Assembly (NCBI GenBank): GCA_900541985.1
Contig: UQLX01000018.1
Coordinates: forward strand, 1 to 46,272
DNA: 46,272 bases
Reading direction: 5' to 3'
From: an uncultured Blautia sp.
Lineage (GTDB): Bacteria; Bacillota; Clostridia; Lachnospirales; Lachnospiraceae
Below the pieces are notes generated by a model, which was given only the letters and a program-made list of their open reading frames with translations, was not told the DNA's origin and did not search any database. Below are positions 32,582 through 40,544 of this stretch, one piece after another. Position 1 is the first letter of the stretch, and the number at the start of each line of letters is the position of its first letter. A program made the translations under genes and the position numbers.

Positions 32582-33201
32582 CGGTTCCGGTAATAAAACA
32601 CAGCTACCTGTGTCCGGTCCCGAAGCTGCAGCTTATCCAGAATAGAACTGAGATAATTTCGTACCGTTCCTTCACTGAGAAACAGACGGGCGGCAATTTC
32701 CTTGTTGCTGAGTCCGTCTGCAATCAGCCGGATGATCTCCTGTTCCCGTTCACTGATATCATGGTCTCTGTAGTTGAAGGAAGAAGAGCCGGAATGGAGC
32801 AGTTCGGGGATCTTGGATACAATTTCGTGACCGAAAACTGTCTGTCCGGAATAGACTGCCCGGAGAGCAGGAAGGATGCTGGCATAGTCCTGCTTCAGAA
32901 GATATCCTTTAGCGCCCAGCTTCAGCGCACGGACGATATATTCGTCATCGGAAAAGGTGGTGAGAAGGAGGATTCTGGCATCTGGAAACTCTTTCAGTAT
33001 TTCTGCGGCTGCATCCAGGCCGCTTACTTCTTTCATCCGGATATCCATAAGAAGTACATCCGGGTGATATCTGCGGAATAATGCAACCGCTTCTTTTCCA
33101 TCAGACCCGGTGGCAGGAACTGTGATGTCGCCGCTGGATTCCAGAATGGTCTTTAATGCTCCTGATACAAAAATATCATCGTCTACGATCAAAACATTCA
33201 T
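32578..33201 (-). CDS. NarL/LuxR-family response regulator
   Basis: A 207-residue regulator: receiver domain (1-120) with Asp7-Asp8-Asp9, phosphorylated Asp53 in LLMDIRM and Lys in GYLLKQ, then a LuxR-type HTH (about 143-205; ISEREQEIIRLIADGLSNKE and FLSEGTVRNYL). It follows the sensor kinase gene with only a 3-nt gap, so both form one operon. The divergent ABC exporter is the likely target. Phosphorylated NarL-type regulators bind as dimers to inverted repeats. Confidence 0.93.
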   Translation of the reverse strand: MNVLIVDDDIFVSGALKTILESSGDITVPATGSDGKEAVALFRRYHPDVLLMDIRMKEVSGLDAAAEILKEFPDARILLLTTFSDDEYIVRALKLGAKGYLLKQDYASILPALRAVYSGQTVFGHEIVSKIPELLHSGSSSFNYRDHDISEREQEIIRLIADGLSNKEIAARLFLSEGTVRNYLSSILDKLQLRDRTQVAVFYYRNR

Positions 33202-33204
33202 TTT

Positions 33205-34317
33205 TTACTCCTGTTCTTTGGGAATGGTGATAAAAAGCCGAAACCCATTGTCTGTAGTGATCTGAAGGGTTCCCTTCAGTGATTCCAGCCGATCCTTCAT
33301 ATTGGAAAGACCGATGCCGCGGGAGCGGTCATCAGAGGAAATATGGCCGTCCTTTTTGCCGGATAACGTGCCAGCAGGTTTTCCGTTGTCTTCGATACAA
33401 AGCTGATAAAGCGCCGGATGCTCTCTCAGGATAATGTGTGCTTCAGTGGCGCTGCTGTGTCTGGATATATTGGAAAGCCCTTCTTTTATAATACTGATAA
33501 AACAGTATTTGATCTCTTTTGGAACCTCATATCCCATATCGTAATCCAGTGTTACCGGGCAGAACTGAAATTCCGAAGCCAGTCCGGTGACTGCATCTTT
33601 TAGATTTATGGAATCGTCATGAAGATCATGGACACTTGTTCGGATACTTGTCATGGCCTGATTTAAAGACTGATCCAGATTTTCCAGCACAGAGTCCAGA
33701 GCAGATTCTTTATTGACAGCCTTTGCCGCTCCGGTAAGAAGGATGGAACGGGAAAGAAGATGGCCTACATTGTCATGGATCTCCCGGGCAATGCGGTTTC
33801 TCTCTTTCAGAGTGGCTGCATAAATTTCAGAATTTTGCTTTTCCACAAGCATACTGTTTTTTTCTGCAAGCAGGAGGTTTTTTTCTGTACTGTCATCCCG
33901 GAGCTTCATAAGCTTCTGCTTCAGTTTTTCGGAGGTTTCTGTACGGCACTGCAGGAAGAAGGAGAGGATTATGAGCAGAAAGCTCCACAGGAAAAGAAAA
34001 AACCTGTTTTGATCGGCGGAGAAAATATGGTAACCGCAGAGGATGCTTCCTGCAAAAACAGGGACATACAGATGATCCATAAAAAATATATAAAACATTG
34101 CGGGAAAGAAAATGCAGAGACGGGGCAGCAAAAGAGAAGCGCCCATCAGGAGAAGACCGGTGATCAGATGTCCCGGGGAGCTTTCCGTAACATATCCTAT
34201 GGAGCAAAAACAGAGACAGAGAAGAAAGGCCAGTACAAATTCATAGTCCGGTTTCCGGTATATAAGAGAAAAGAAGCTGAACAGTATTAAAAATCCCATA
34301 TCCTGAATGCGGTCCAT
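33205..34317 (-). CDS. NarL-type sensor histidine kinase
   Basis: A 370-residue membrane kinase. Four or five membrane segments fill residues about 8-123 without a large extracellular domain, so it probably senses the membrane or an ABC partner, as DesK/LiaS-type kinases do. A coiled coil (about 128-170) leads to the HisKA_3 domain with the phosphorylated His181 in REIHDNVGHLL. The ATPase domain shows CIEDNGKP and RGIGLSNMKDRLESLKG. It is transcribed ahead of its response regulator and divergent from the ABC operon. Confidence 0.93.
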   Translation of the reverse strand: MDRIQDMGFLILFSFFSLIYRKPDYEFVLAFLLCLCFCSIGYVTESSPGHLITGLLLMGASLLLPRLCIFFPAMFYIFFMDHLYVPVFAGSILCGYHIFSADQNRFFLFLWSFLLIILSFFLQCRTETSEKLKQKLMKLRDDSTEKNLLLAEKNSMLVEKQNSEIYAATLKERNRIAREIHDNVGHLLSRSILLTGAAKAVNKESALDSVLENLDQSLNQAMTSIRTSVHDLHDDSINLKDAVTGLASEFQFCPVTLDYDMGYEVPKEIKYCFISIIKEGLSNISRHSSATEAHIILREHPALYQLCIEDNGKPAGTLSGKKDGHISSDDRSRGIGLSNMKDRLESLKGTLQITTDNGFRLFITIPKEQE

Positions 34318-34438
34318 AATGATTCCTCCCGGTGAAGGAACTGTCAGAGGACAGCTCCGGAGTAAATGCTGCTGATGGTTTCAGTATAATATAAAACAGC
34401 TTTTGTGGCAAAGAAAAAAGCGCTTTCCTGAAAGATCG

Positions 34439-34450
34439 TGACATTTGTCA
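34439..34450. promoter_or_regulatory. Candidate response-regulator site
   Basis: TGACA-TT-TGTCA is a perfect inverted repeat in the 216-bp gap between the kinase and ABC operons. Two TATAAT boxes (34497 and 34508) lie downstream toward the ABC genes, without good -35 elements, as expected of an activator-dependent promoter. Confidence 0.4.
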
Positions 34451-34533
34451 TATGAGAAGATGACGGCGCTCACTACCGGAGAGAAAAAGAGGCTGATATA
34501 ATTTCTGTATAATCAATAAAGAAGGAGAAGATT

Positions 34534-35493
34534 ATGGACAGAGCAGAATGGAAAAAAGAAGGGATTGTACATATAGAAAATCTGGTAAAAAGATACGGTT
34601 CTCTGGTGGCCTTGGATCATCTGAATCTGGATATCCGGGAGGGAGAGATCTTTGGGCTTCTGGGTCCGAACGGTTCCGGAAAAACAACAGCCATCAGCTG
34701 TATGCTGGCGCTTTTGAAATATGACAAAGGAAGTATCCGGATCATGGGTGAGGAGATGGCTCCGGACAGCTACGAGATAAAAAGCCAGATCGGGATAGTA
34801 CTACAGAATGTAGCGGTTTTTGAGGAGCTGACGGTATACGAAAACATTGATTATTTTTGTGGCCTGTATGTGAAGGACAGGAAAAGAAAAAAACAGCTTG
34901 TGGAGGAGGCGCTTGTATTTACCGGTCTTGAGGATTACCGGAAAATGCGGCCGGGGAAGCTGTCAGGCGGTCTTTTGAGAAGACTGAATATTGCCTGCGG
35001 CATTGCTCATAAACCGAAGCTTATCATACTGGATGAACCGACAGTGGCAGTGGATCCCCAGAGCAGGAACCGGATCCTTGAGGGGATCAGAGAACTGAAT
35101 CGTCAGGGCTCGACTATTATATATACTTCTCACTATATGGAGGAGGTAGAGCAGCTTTGCAGCAGGATTGCCATTATGGATCATGGAAGAAGCATTGCGG
35201 TGGGAACCAAAGAGCAGCTTGTGGGAATGATAAAAACAGGGGAAAAGATAACCATTGAGGCGGTAGCCCTGGATTCGGAACAGCTTGTACAGATCAGACA
35301 GCTTCCGCATGTATTTCAGGTGGATTACAAAAATGATACTCTTACGGTTCACTGTACAGAAGCAAAGAATAATCTGGTAAAACTCCTGCATTATCTGGAA
35401 GAACAGGAAGCAGTTTTCGGGAGAGTATATTCTGAACTTCCCACTCTCAATGATGTATTTCTTGAGATTACGGGAAAACAGCTTCGGGATTAG
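34534..35493 (+). CDS. ABC transporter ATP-binding protein
   Basis: A 319-residue ATPase of the drug/bacteriocin-export (DrrA/NatA-like) class. Walker A is GPNGSGKTT (44-52), Q-loop VLQN, signature LSGGLLRR (143-150) and Walker B LIILDEPT (163-170), then H-loop YTSHYMEE. The C-terminal about 90 residues are the extra domain seen in DrrA-like proteins. It starts a three-gene run with two ABC-2 permeases. AGGAGAAG precedes the ATG. The two-component system on the other strand should control it, probably in response to a peptide or lipid-directed stress. Confidence 0.93.
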   Translation: MDRAEWKKEGIVHIENLVKRYGSLVALDHLNLDIREGEIFGLLGPNGSGKTTAISCMLALLKYDKGSIRIMGEEMAPDSYEIKSQIGIVLQNVAVFEELTVYENIDYFCGLYVKDRKRKKQLVEEALVFTGLEDYRKMRPGKLSGGLLRRLNIACGIAHKPKLIILDEPTVAVDPQSRNRILEGIRELNRQGSTIIYTSHYMEEVEQLCSRIAIMDHGRSIAVGTKEQLVGMIKTGEKITIEAVALDSEQLVQIRQLPHVFQVDYKNDTLTVHCTEAKNNLVKLLHYLEEQEAVFGRVYSELPTLNDVFLEITGKQLRD

Positions 35494-35502
35494 GAGGAGA
35501 GT

Positions 35503-36621
35503 ATGAGAGATCTGATCAGGTACAGTATCATCAGAAAAGTAAAAAATTTTAATATTTTATTCTGGCCATGTATTTTTCCGCTGATTATGGGAACACTGTT
35601 TTATTTTGCCTTTGGAAATATGTCTGAGGCAGATTTTGAAACGGTACAGGCGGCTTATGTGGAAGAAAAAGGGGATCCGGTTTTTTCCAGATTTCTGGAG
35701 GAAGTGGATCAGGAGGGGGCTGTGATCCGGATTGAAAAAATGACAAAGGAACAGGCTTCCCAAAAACTGGCAGCCCGGGAGATCCAGGGGATTTTTGTTG
35801 GAGGGGAGACTCCCCGCTTACAGGTGGCCGGCAGCGGAATGGCGCAGAGTATTATGCAGAGTCTGCTGGAAAGCTATCTTAACGGAAAACACATCATGGA
35901 GGCAGTGGCAGAGACACATCCGGAAAAACTGGAGCAGGCAGCTGCTTCTATGGCAGACTATCAGGAACTGATAAAGAATGTTTCTCTTGGAGGAAAGACG
36001 ACCAACGGAAATGTGGGATTTTTTTATGCGCTGATCGGAATGGCCTGTCTGTACGGCTGCTTTGTGGGCATGGGCTCCGCCTGCTGGCTGCAGGCAAATG
36101 TAACTTGTCTGGCAGCAAGACAGTGTGCATCTCCGGTACACAGGATGACTATGATTCTTACAGAAGTGCTGACTTCCTTCGGACTGCATTTCCTGAATGT
36201 GATCATCCTGATTTTGTATCTGAAATATGTGCTGCGGATGGAGTTTCAGGGAAGTATGGCAGATATGCTTCTGATTTCCATGGCAGGCTGTATTGTGGGT
36301 GTGAGTATGGGAATCTTTGTGTCCAGTGTATCCCGTTTCAGTGAAAAGCTTAAGGTTGGGATCATGCTGGCGATTTCCATGACAGCCAGCACCCTGGCCG
36401 GTCTGGTGAATGTAGAGATCAAATATATGGTGGATCAGAAGCTCCCTCTGCTCAATAAGCTGAATCCGGCAGCCTTGATATCAGATGCTTTTTACTGCAT
36501 CAATGTATACGAGGATCCGGTGCGTATGCGAAATAATATTATGACGCTGACAGCTATGGCGGCAGTGCTTACCGTGGCTTCATTTCTGATAGTCAGGAGG
36601 GAACGTTATGACAGTATTTAA
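35503..36621 (+). CDS. ABC-2 type permease (first subunit)
   Basis: A 372-residue permease with the YhaP/NatB-like layout: one N-terminal membrane helix (about 19-38), a large extracytoplasmic domain (about 40-170), then five helices (about 172-365). TAGGAGGAG lies 5 nt before the ATG. The gene overlaps the second permease by 14 nt. Substrate unknown. Confidence 0.9.
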   Translation: MRDLIRYSIIRKVKNFNILFWPCIFPLIMGTLFYFAFGNMSEADFETVQAAYVEEKGDPVFSRFLEEVDQEGAVIRIEKMTKEQASQKLAAREIQGIFVGGETPRLQVAGSGMAQSIMQSLLESYLNGKHIMEAVAETHPEKLEQAAASMADYQELIKNVSLGGKTTNGNVGFFYALIGMACLYGCFVGMGSACWLQANVTCLAARQCASPVHRMTMILTEVLTSFGLHFLNVIILILYLKYVLRMEFQGSMADMLLISMAGCIVGVSMGIFVSSVSRFSEKLKVGIMLAISMTASTLAGLVNVEIKYMVDQKLPLLNKLNPAALISDAFYCINVYEDPVRMRNNIMTLTAMAAVLTVASFLIVRRERYDSI

Positions 36622-37753
36622 AGGTTATATGAAAGTGATCCGTCAGAATCGGGGGCTGATCCTTCTGTATATGGCAATCTTTTTTGTATGTACGATCCTG
36701 ATGCAGTCCATGGCAGGAAAAACAGAAAAAAACTATCAGGCAGAGTCCCTGAAGGTGGCTGTGGCAGACAGAGACGGCGGCATCCTGGCAAAAGCCCTGG
36801 AAACATATCTGGGAAACTTTCATGAGATCATTCCCATGGAAAATGAGATTTCTGCCATGCAGGAAAAGCTTTTTTATCGTGAAGTGGAATATATTGTCCG
36901 GATTCCGGAAGATTTCATTGAAAAATGCATCTTAAATGGGGAAAAAATAGAAGTTACCACCATTCCGGATACTTATTCCGGTATTTATGTGGATCAGCAG
37001 ATCAACAGCTTTCTCAATAACGCGGGAACCTGTCTGGCAGCAGGATTTACAGAAGAAGAAACGGCCCGGATCCTGACGGATAAGGCTCCGGTAAAAGTAG
37101 TGCTGGACGAAAAAAACAGCAGAGGAGACAAGGCCGGATATATGTATTATTTCCGGTATCTGCCATATCTGTTTCTTGCTCTGTTCGGATTTGTAGCAGG
37201 AAATATCCTGATCGTTTTCAGCAAAAAAGAAGTAAGAAGCAGAATGTTGGCTTCTCCGGTATCAGCCAGACGCCAGAGTCTGGAAGGGCTTTTAAGTCTG
37301 GGGGTTTTCGGAGCAGGTGTGATGCTCTTTGTGCTTCTTGCGGCAGTGCTCTATTATGGAAAAGATCTTTATGGAAGTGAAAACTTCGGATATTATCTTC
37401 TGAATACACTGGCAGTATTTCTGGTATCCATGTCTGTCGCATATCTGGCAGGAACACTTGCGCCGAATAAGGATGCCCTTACAGGACTGGTGAATATACT
37501 TTCTCTTGGAATCTGTTTTCTGTGCGGTGTTTTTGTCCCGCTGGACTATATTTCCAGAGGTGTCAAAACCGTCAGCCAGTTCCTGCCGGTTTACTGGTAT
37601 GAAAGGGCAAATGATATTCTGAGCAGCTTTACAGTACTTACAGAAAAAGCCAGGATACAGATACTTCAGGCGGTTGGGATCCAGCTGGTATTTTGTATTG
37701 CACTGGTAGGCCTGACTCTGGTGATCAGTAAATACAGAAGTGTGGAAAGATAA
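36608..37753 (+). CDS. ABC-2 type permease (second subunit)
   Basis: A 381-residue permease of the same layout and length as its upstream partner: helix at about 15-33, extracytoplasmic domain (about 35-180), then five helices (about 183-375), with LGICFLCGVFVPLDYISRGV as the characteristic ABC-2 loop. The two permeases are diverged paralogues and probably form a heterodimer with the ATPase. It is the last gene of the operon; no obvious terminator follows before the thioredoxin leader. Confidence 0.9.
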   Translation: MTVFKGYMKVIRQNRGLILLYMAIFFVCTILMQSMAGKTEKNYQAESLKVAVADRDGGILAKALETYLGNFHEIIPMENEISAMQEKLFYREVEYIVRIPEDFIEKCILNGEKIEVTTIPDTYSGIYVDQQINSFLNNAGTCLAAGFTEEETARILTDKAPVKVVLDEKNSRGDKAGYMYYFRYLPYLFLALFGFVAGNILIVFSKKEVRSRMLASPVSARRQSLEGLLSLGVFGAGVMLFVLLAAVLYYGKDLYGSENFGYYLLNTLAVFLVSMSVAYLAGTLAPNKDALTGLVNILSLGICFLCGVFVPLDYISRGVKTVSQFLPVYWYERANDILSSFTVLTEKARIQILQAVGIQLVFCIALVGLTLVISKYRSVER

Positions 37754-37840
37754 AAGTGATTTTGTCACAGACGGATATATTTTTTTCGTGTATGCTTAGA
37801 CCATAAAATAAATCCCGAAGAAAAAGGGAAGTCTATCACT

Positions 37841-37881
37841 AAGAAACAGACAGCTGCCGGAGATGGCAGAAAGAGTTTCTT
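37841..37881 (+). promoter_or_regulatory. Hairpin in the thioredoxin leader
   Basis: AAGAAAC...CTGCC (37841-37858) pairs with GGCAG...GTTTCTT (37865-37881). No T run follows, so it is a leader structure rather than a terminator. Farther upstream, GTGATTTTGTCAC at 37757-37769 resembles a Crp/Fnr half-site pair, but with 5-nt instead of 6-nt spacing. The promoter itself is not clear. Confidence 0.4.
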
Positions 37882-37944
37882 ATAAAAATACACACAGCCC
37901 CGGAACAACAGAAGGAAACAGGAAGGGGCGGACAGGAGGAAAAT

Positions 37945-38253
37945 ATGTCAGCTTTAAATATTACAAAAAATAATTTTCATGAAGAGGTTATGAACAGTGA
38001 TAAACCTGTGCTCCTTGATTTCTGGGCAGGCTGGTGCGGACCGTGCAGGATGCTTTCTCCGGTAGTGGATGAGATCGCAGAAGAAAATGACGACATCAAG
38101 GTTTGCAAGATCAATGTGGACGAGCAGCAGGATCTGGCTTCGGAGTTTAAGATCATGACCATTCCTACATTGATGGTTTTTAAAAACGGAGAACTGCAGA
38201 GCCGTTCCATGGGAGTGAAACCAAAGGAAGAAATCCTGGAGATGCTTCAGTAA
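37945..38253 (+). CDS. trxA: Thioredoxin
   Basis: A 102-residue thioredoxin with the canonical active site WAGWCGPCRM (Cys31 and Cys34) and the cis-Pro loop MTIPTLMVFKNG. It reduces protein disulfides in the cytoplasm using thioredoxin reductase, which is not in this window. ACAGGAGG lies 6 nt before the ATG. It is followed by a strong bidirectional terminator and then by a convergent Crp/Fnr regulator gene. It could recycle the ArsC-type reductase encoded about 15 kb away. Confidence 0.95.
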   Translation: MSALNITKNNFHEEVMNSDKPVLLDFWAGWCGPCRMLSPVVDEIAEENDDIKVCKINVDEQQDLASEFKIMTIPTLMVFKNGELQSRSMGVKPKEEILEMLQ

Positions 38254-38276
38254 GAGAAAACGATCATAGAAATAAA

Positions 38277-38328
38277 AACAGGGAACTCCGTTTAAACGAC
38301 AGGTATCGGAAAACGGAGTTCCCTGTTT
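38277..38328. terminator. Very strong bidirectional terminator
   Basis: AAACAGGGAACTCCGTTT pairs perfectly with AAACGGAGTTCCCTGTTT around a 16-nt loop. It ends both trxA (plus) and the Crp/Fnr gene (minus). Confidence 0.95.
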
Positions 38329-38340
38329 GGAGTAAAGATC

Positions 38341-38997
38341 CTATTCTGAAATTTCTTCCAATCTTTTTTTGTCGGTAAGCTCGATTGTCCCCCGGGAAAG
38401 CTTCACAAGTCCCTCGCTCTGGAAATAGCGGAGCATCCGGGTTACAACCTCCCTGGCTGTGCCAAGGTGGTTGGCGATCTTTTCATGGGTGATCTTCAGG
38501 GCATCTGTATTGTCAAGAATGCTTTCTTCCACCAAAAATGCAGCAAGGCGTTTGTCAAAGCTTTTCCACATGATCTGTTCGATGAGCCACATGACCTCGG
38601 TAAAACGGCTTCCCATAATCTGGTTGGAAAAATTAGCCACTACAGCAGATTCTTCCATAAGCTTTTTATAAATATGAGGAGGCAGGACAATGACATCACT
38701 GTCTTTTTCTGCTTCTATGATAACTTCAAACTGAATGTTGCTCATAACGCAGGAGGCAGAAAAAATGCAGACATCTCGTTCAAAGAGACGATAGAGAGTG
38801 ATTTCTCTTCCATCATCAGAGATGATATAGGCCCGGAGCTGTCCGGAAAGGATCAGCAGAAGACCCAGACAGTCAACAGAGCCATTATGGAGAACTGTTC
38901 CCCTGGGAACAGAACGGGATTGAGAAGACTGGGAAATTATCTTTTGCTGGGCAGGCGTAAGCTTATCCCAAATGGGAAAATGTGTCGATAAGTCCAT
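38341..38997 (-). CDS. Crp/Fnr family transcriptional regulator
   Basis: A 218-residue regulator: cyclic-nucleotide-binding-like sensory domain (about 15-125; GLLLILSGQLRAYIISDDGR), dimerisation helix, and HTH_Crp (about 150-205; ITHEKIANHLGTAREVVTRM and YFQSEGLVKLSRG). The N-terminal cysteines of FNR-type oxygen sensors are absent (only isolated Cys44, Cys77 and Cys83), so an iron-sulfur cluster is not evident. A palindrome of its own promoter region suggests autoregulation. It is convergent with trxA. Confidence 0.92.
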   Translation of the reverse strand: MDLSTHFPIWDKLTPAQQKIISQSSQSRSVPRGTVLHNGSVDCLGLLLILSGQLRAYIISDDGREITLYRLFERDVCIFSASCVMSNIQFEVIIEAEKDSDVIVLPPHIYKKLMEESAVVANFSNQIMGSRFTEVMWLIEQIMWKSFDKRLAAFLVEESILDNTDALKITHEKIANHLGTAREVVTRMLRYFQSEGLVKLSRGTIELTDKKRLEEISE

Positions 38998-39011
38998 GAC
39001 AGATCACTCCT

Positions 39012-39040
39012 TTTTATATACTACATTTTAGTATATAAAA
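39012..39040. promoter_or_regulatory. Perfect 12-bp palindrome at the Crp/Fnr gene promoter
   Basis: TTTTATATACTA and TAGTATATAAAA are exact inverted repeats with a 5-nt centre, 15-43 nt before the regulator's start. The arms contain TATACT/TATATA -10-like sequences on both strands, so binding would block transcription. A similar motif is the likely binding consensus of this regulator. Confidence 0.7.
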
Positions 39041-39102
39041 CAGGAAGAAATCTGTCAAATATCTGGAAAATAAATATTGCGTGTGATAAAATTAAATTAT
39101 TA

Positions 39103-39594
39103 TTGTTTACTTCATTCACAGCAGCTATTGTGTTACAGAAGGAGGAAGCGGTCAGATCTGCACTTATAGAAAAAATGCAGGATACATTTCAGTGGATTTC
39201 CGTGCCAGGCCAGGATATGCGCCTGATGTATCATGACTTTGGAATTGTAAGAGAATGCAAGGAACTGATCCGGCACAGGGTATTTATGACAAAACTGAAA
39301 GACGGCTGTGAAGAAGAGTATAAAATCCGCCATGACGGACTGATTGCAAAAAGGGGAGAAACTGTAAATCCGGGGCCGGACAGTAATTTCAGTATCTGGA
39401 GTGCAGGCGGCTATATTTTTGGCTACAATGAGATTGACACGACTATGGAAGTTCAGGAGACTGCCGAAGCCAGAAAGGAGACCATTGCCTGGGAGACACG
39501 TCAGCTGGAGATCATGGACTGGATCACCAATGATGTGGACTGGATGACAGGAGAGGTTCATGCAGACGTTAAACGTCTGGCATGGCACAGGTGA
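39103..39594 (+). CDS. L-rhamnose mutarotase-like protein
   Basis: The C-terminal about 105 residues show the RhaM/DUF718 pattern: HRVFMTKLKDGCEEEYKIRH with the catalytic-type His, then NFSIWSAGGYIFGYNEID, and a final Trp-rich tail. The family interconverts anomers of L-rhamnose or related sugars. The first about 55 residues are not part of that family and resemble no domain that I know. The open frame starts only with TTG (39103); GTG (39130) and ATG (39175) are alternatives, none with a well-placed ribosome site, so the start is uncertain. Confidence 0.65.
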   Translation: MFTSFTAAIVLQKEEAVRSALIEKMQDTFQWISVPGQDMRLMYHDFGIVRECKELIRHRVFMTKLKDGCEEEYKIRHDGLIAKRGETVNPGPDSNFSIWSAGGYIFGYNEIDTTMEVQETAEARKETIAWETRQLEIMDWITNDVDWMTGEVHADVKRLAWHR

Positions 39595-39643
39595 TTCTTC
39601 CCCAGTCGATTACCACCTGTAAAATAGAGAGTAAATAATAACA

Positions 39644-39677
39644 AAAAACCTTCGGAGTCTGCGCCGAAGGTTTTTTG
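39644..39677 (+). terminator. Terminator after the mutarotase-like gene
   Basis: AAAAACCTTCGG and CCGAAGGTTTTTT form an 11-12 bp stem with an 8-nt loop and T run; it may also serve the convergent tetR-type gene. Confidence 0.9.
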
Positions 39678-39704
39678 TGTACAGGAATATAAATAATGAC
39701 CGGA

Positions 39705-40286
39705 TCACCGTACATAATCCTTAATATATTCCTGAGTGATATTGTCGATCAGGTGAAAGGTAAGACGAGCCATAGAGTCCGGAGATTCATGCTCGGCTCT
39801 GGACAGCCATGTTTTGATCATACCGACACAGCCGCTGAGACAAAAAGAGTAGGCATATGAAACCTCGTTGTCTGGCAGGGAAAAGCTGTTCTGATCGAGA
39901 AATTTACTGGCAATCAGTGTCTCGATTCTTGCGACAAAATCCATGTCGCCATTTGGTCCCAGAAGGGCCAGAGCAAGATCACGGTTGCTGTCCATAATGG
40001 AGAAAAAACGAGCCAGGAAGGGAATGATCTTTTTTCGTTCAGTGCAGTGAACAGGACAGCCTTCCAGTGCTTCCCGAATTTCCAGCATGGCTTCTTCTTC
40101 AATTTTTTCCAGCATCTGATAGATATCGGTGTAATGAAGATAAAAAGTGGAACGGTTAATATCCACTTCATCGACAAGTTCCTTTACGGTAATTTCTTTT
40201 ATACTTTTTTTCTGCATCAGGCGGGCAAGACCCTGTCTCAACTGAGCTTTTGTTTTTCTGACTCTTCGGTCAACTTTTTCAGCCAT
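39705..40286 (-). CDS. TetR/AcrR family regulator
   Basis: A 193-residue repressor. The N-terminal HTH spans about 20-60 (ITVKELVDEVDINRSTFYLH), followed by the variable helical ligand-binding domain. The start is ATG 40286 (MAEKVDRR), 8 nt after GGAGG on the minus strand, rather than the far-upstream start in the same frame. It is divergent from the YhgE gene; TetR proteins of this DhaS-like type beside YhgE/Pip genes most likely repress them. Confidence 0.9.
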   Translation of the reverse strand: MAEKVDRRVRKTKAQLRQGLARLMQKKSIKEITVKELVDEVDINRSTFYLHYTDIYQMLEKIEEEAMLEIREALEGCPVHCTERKKIIPFLARFFSIMDSNRDLALALLGPNGDMDFVARIETLIASKFLDQNSFSLPDNEVSYAYSFCLSGCVGMIKTWLSRAEHESPDSMARLTFHLIDNITQEYIKDYVR

Positions 40287-40411
40287 GAAAAAACCTCCAA
40301 TCTTTTTGCAAAAAAAGGCATTGATTTGGTAGAAATATTGAATTTTATGTTTAGTAGACAAAATACAAAAAATATGTCGATTAGTAAATATTCAGCTCTT
40401 TTTTTGTCGCT

Positions 40412-40439
40412 TGTATTTTCCTTCAGTTTTAGTATAATA
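40412..40439 (+). promoter_or_regulatory. Promoter of the YhgE/Pip gene
   Basis: TTGTAT (40412-40417), 16-bp spacer, TATAAT (40434-40439), about 100 nt before the start codon. Confidence 0.65.
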
Positions 40440-40457
40440 CGCCTTGTAAAGAAAAGC

Positions 40458-40467
40458 AACATGTTGT
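40458..40467. promoter_or_regulatory. Candidate TetR operator
   Basis: CAACATGTTG is a perfect 10-bp palindrome about 19 nt after the -10 and within the early transcribed region of the YhgE gene. It lies in the TetR-YhgE divergent space, where the regulator is expected to bind. Confidence 0.45.
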
Positions 40468-40544
40468 TTATTAATAGAACTAAAATTTATTAATATAATA
40501 AAATATGATTAACAGGATCAATTATAGAAAGAAAGGGAATGACT

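Noticed and set aside
37757..37769. Crp/Fnr binding site upstream of thioredoxin
   Set aside because: GTGA and TCAC are present but 5 rather than 6 nt apart, and the adjacent regulator's own promoter has a quite different palindrome. Kept only as a note in the leader entry.
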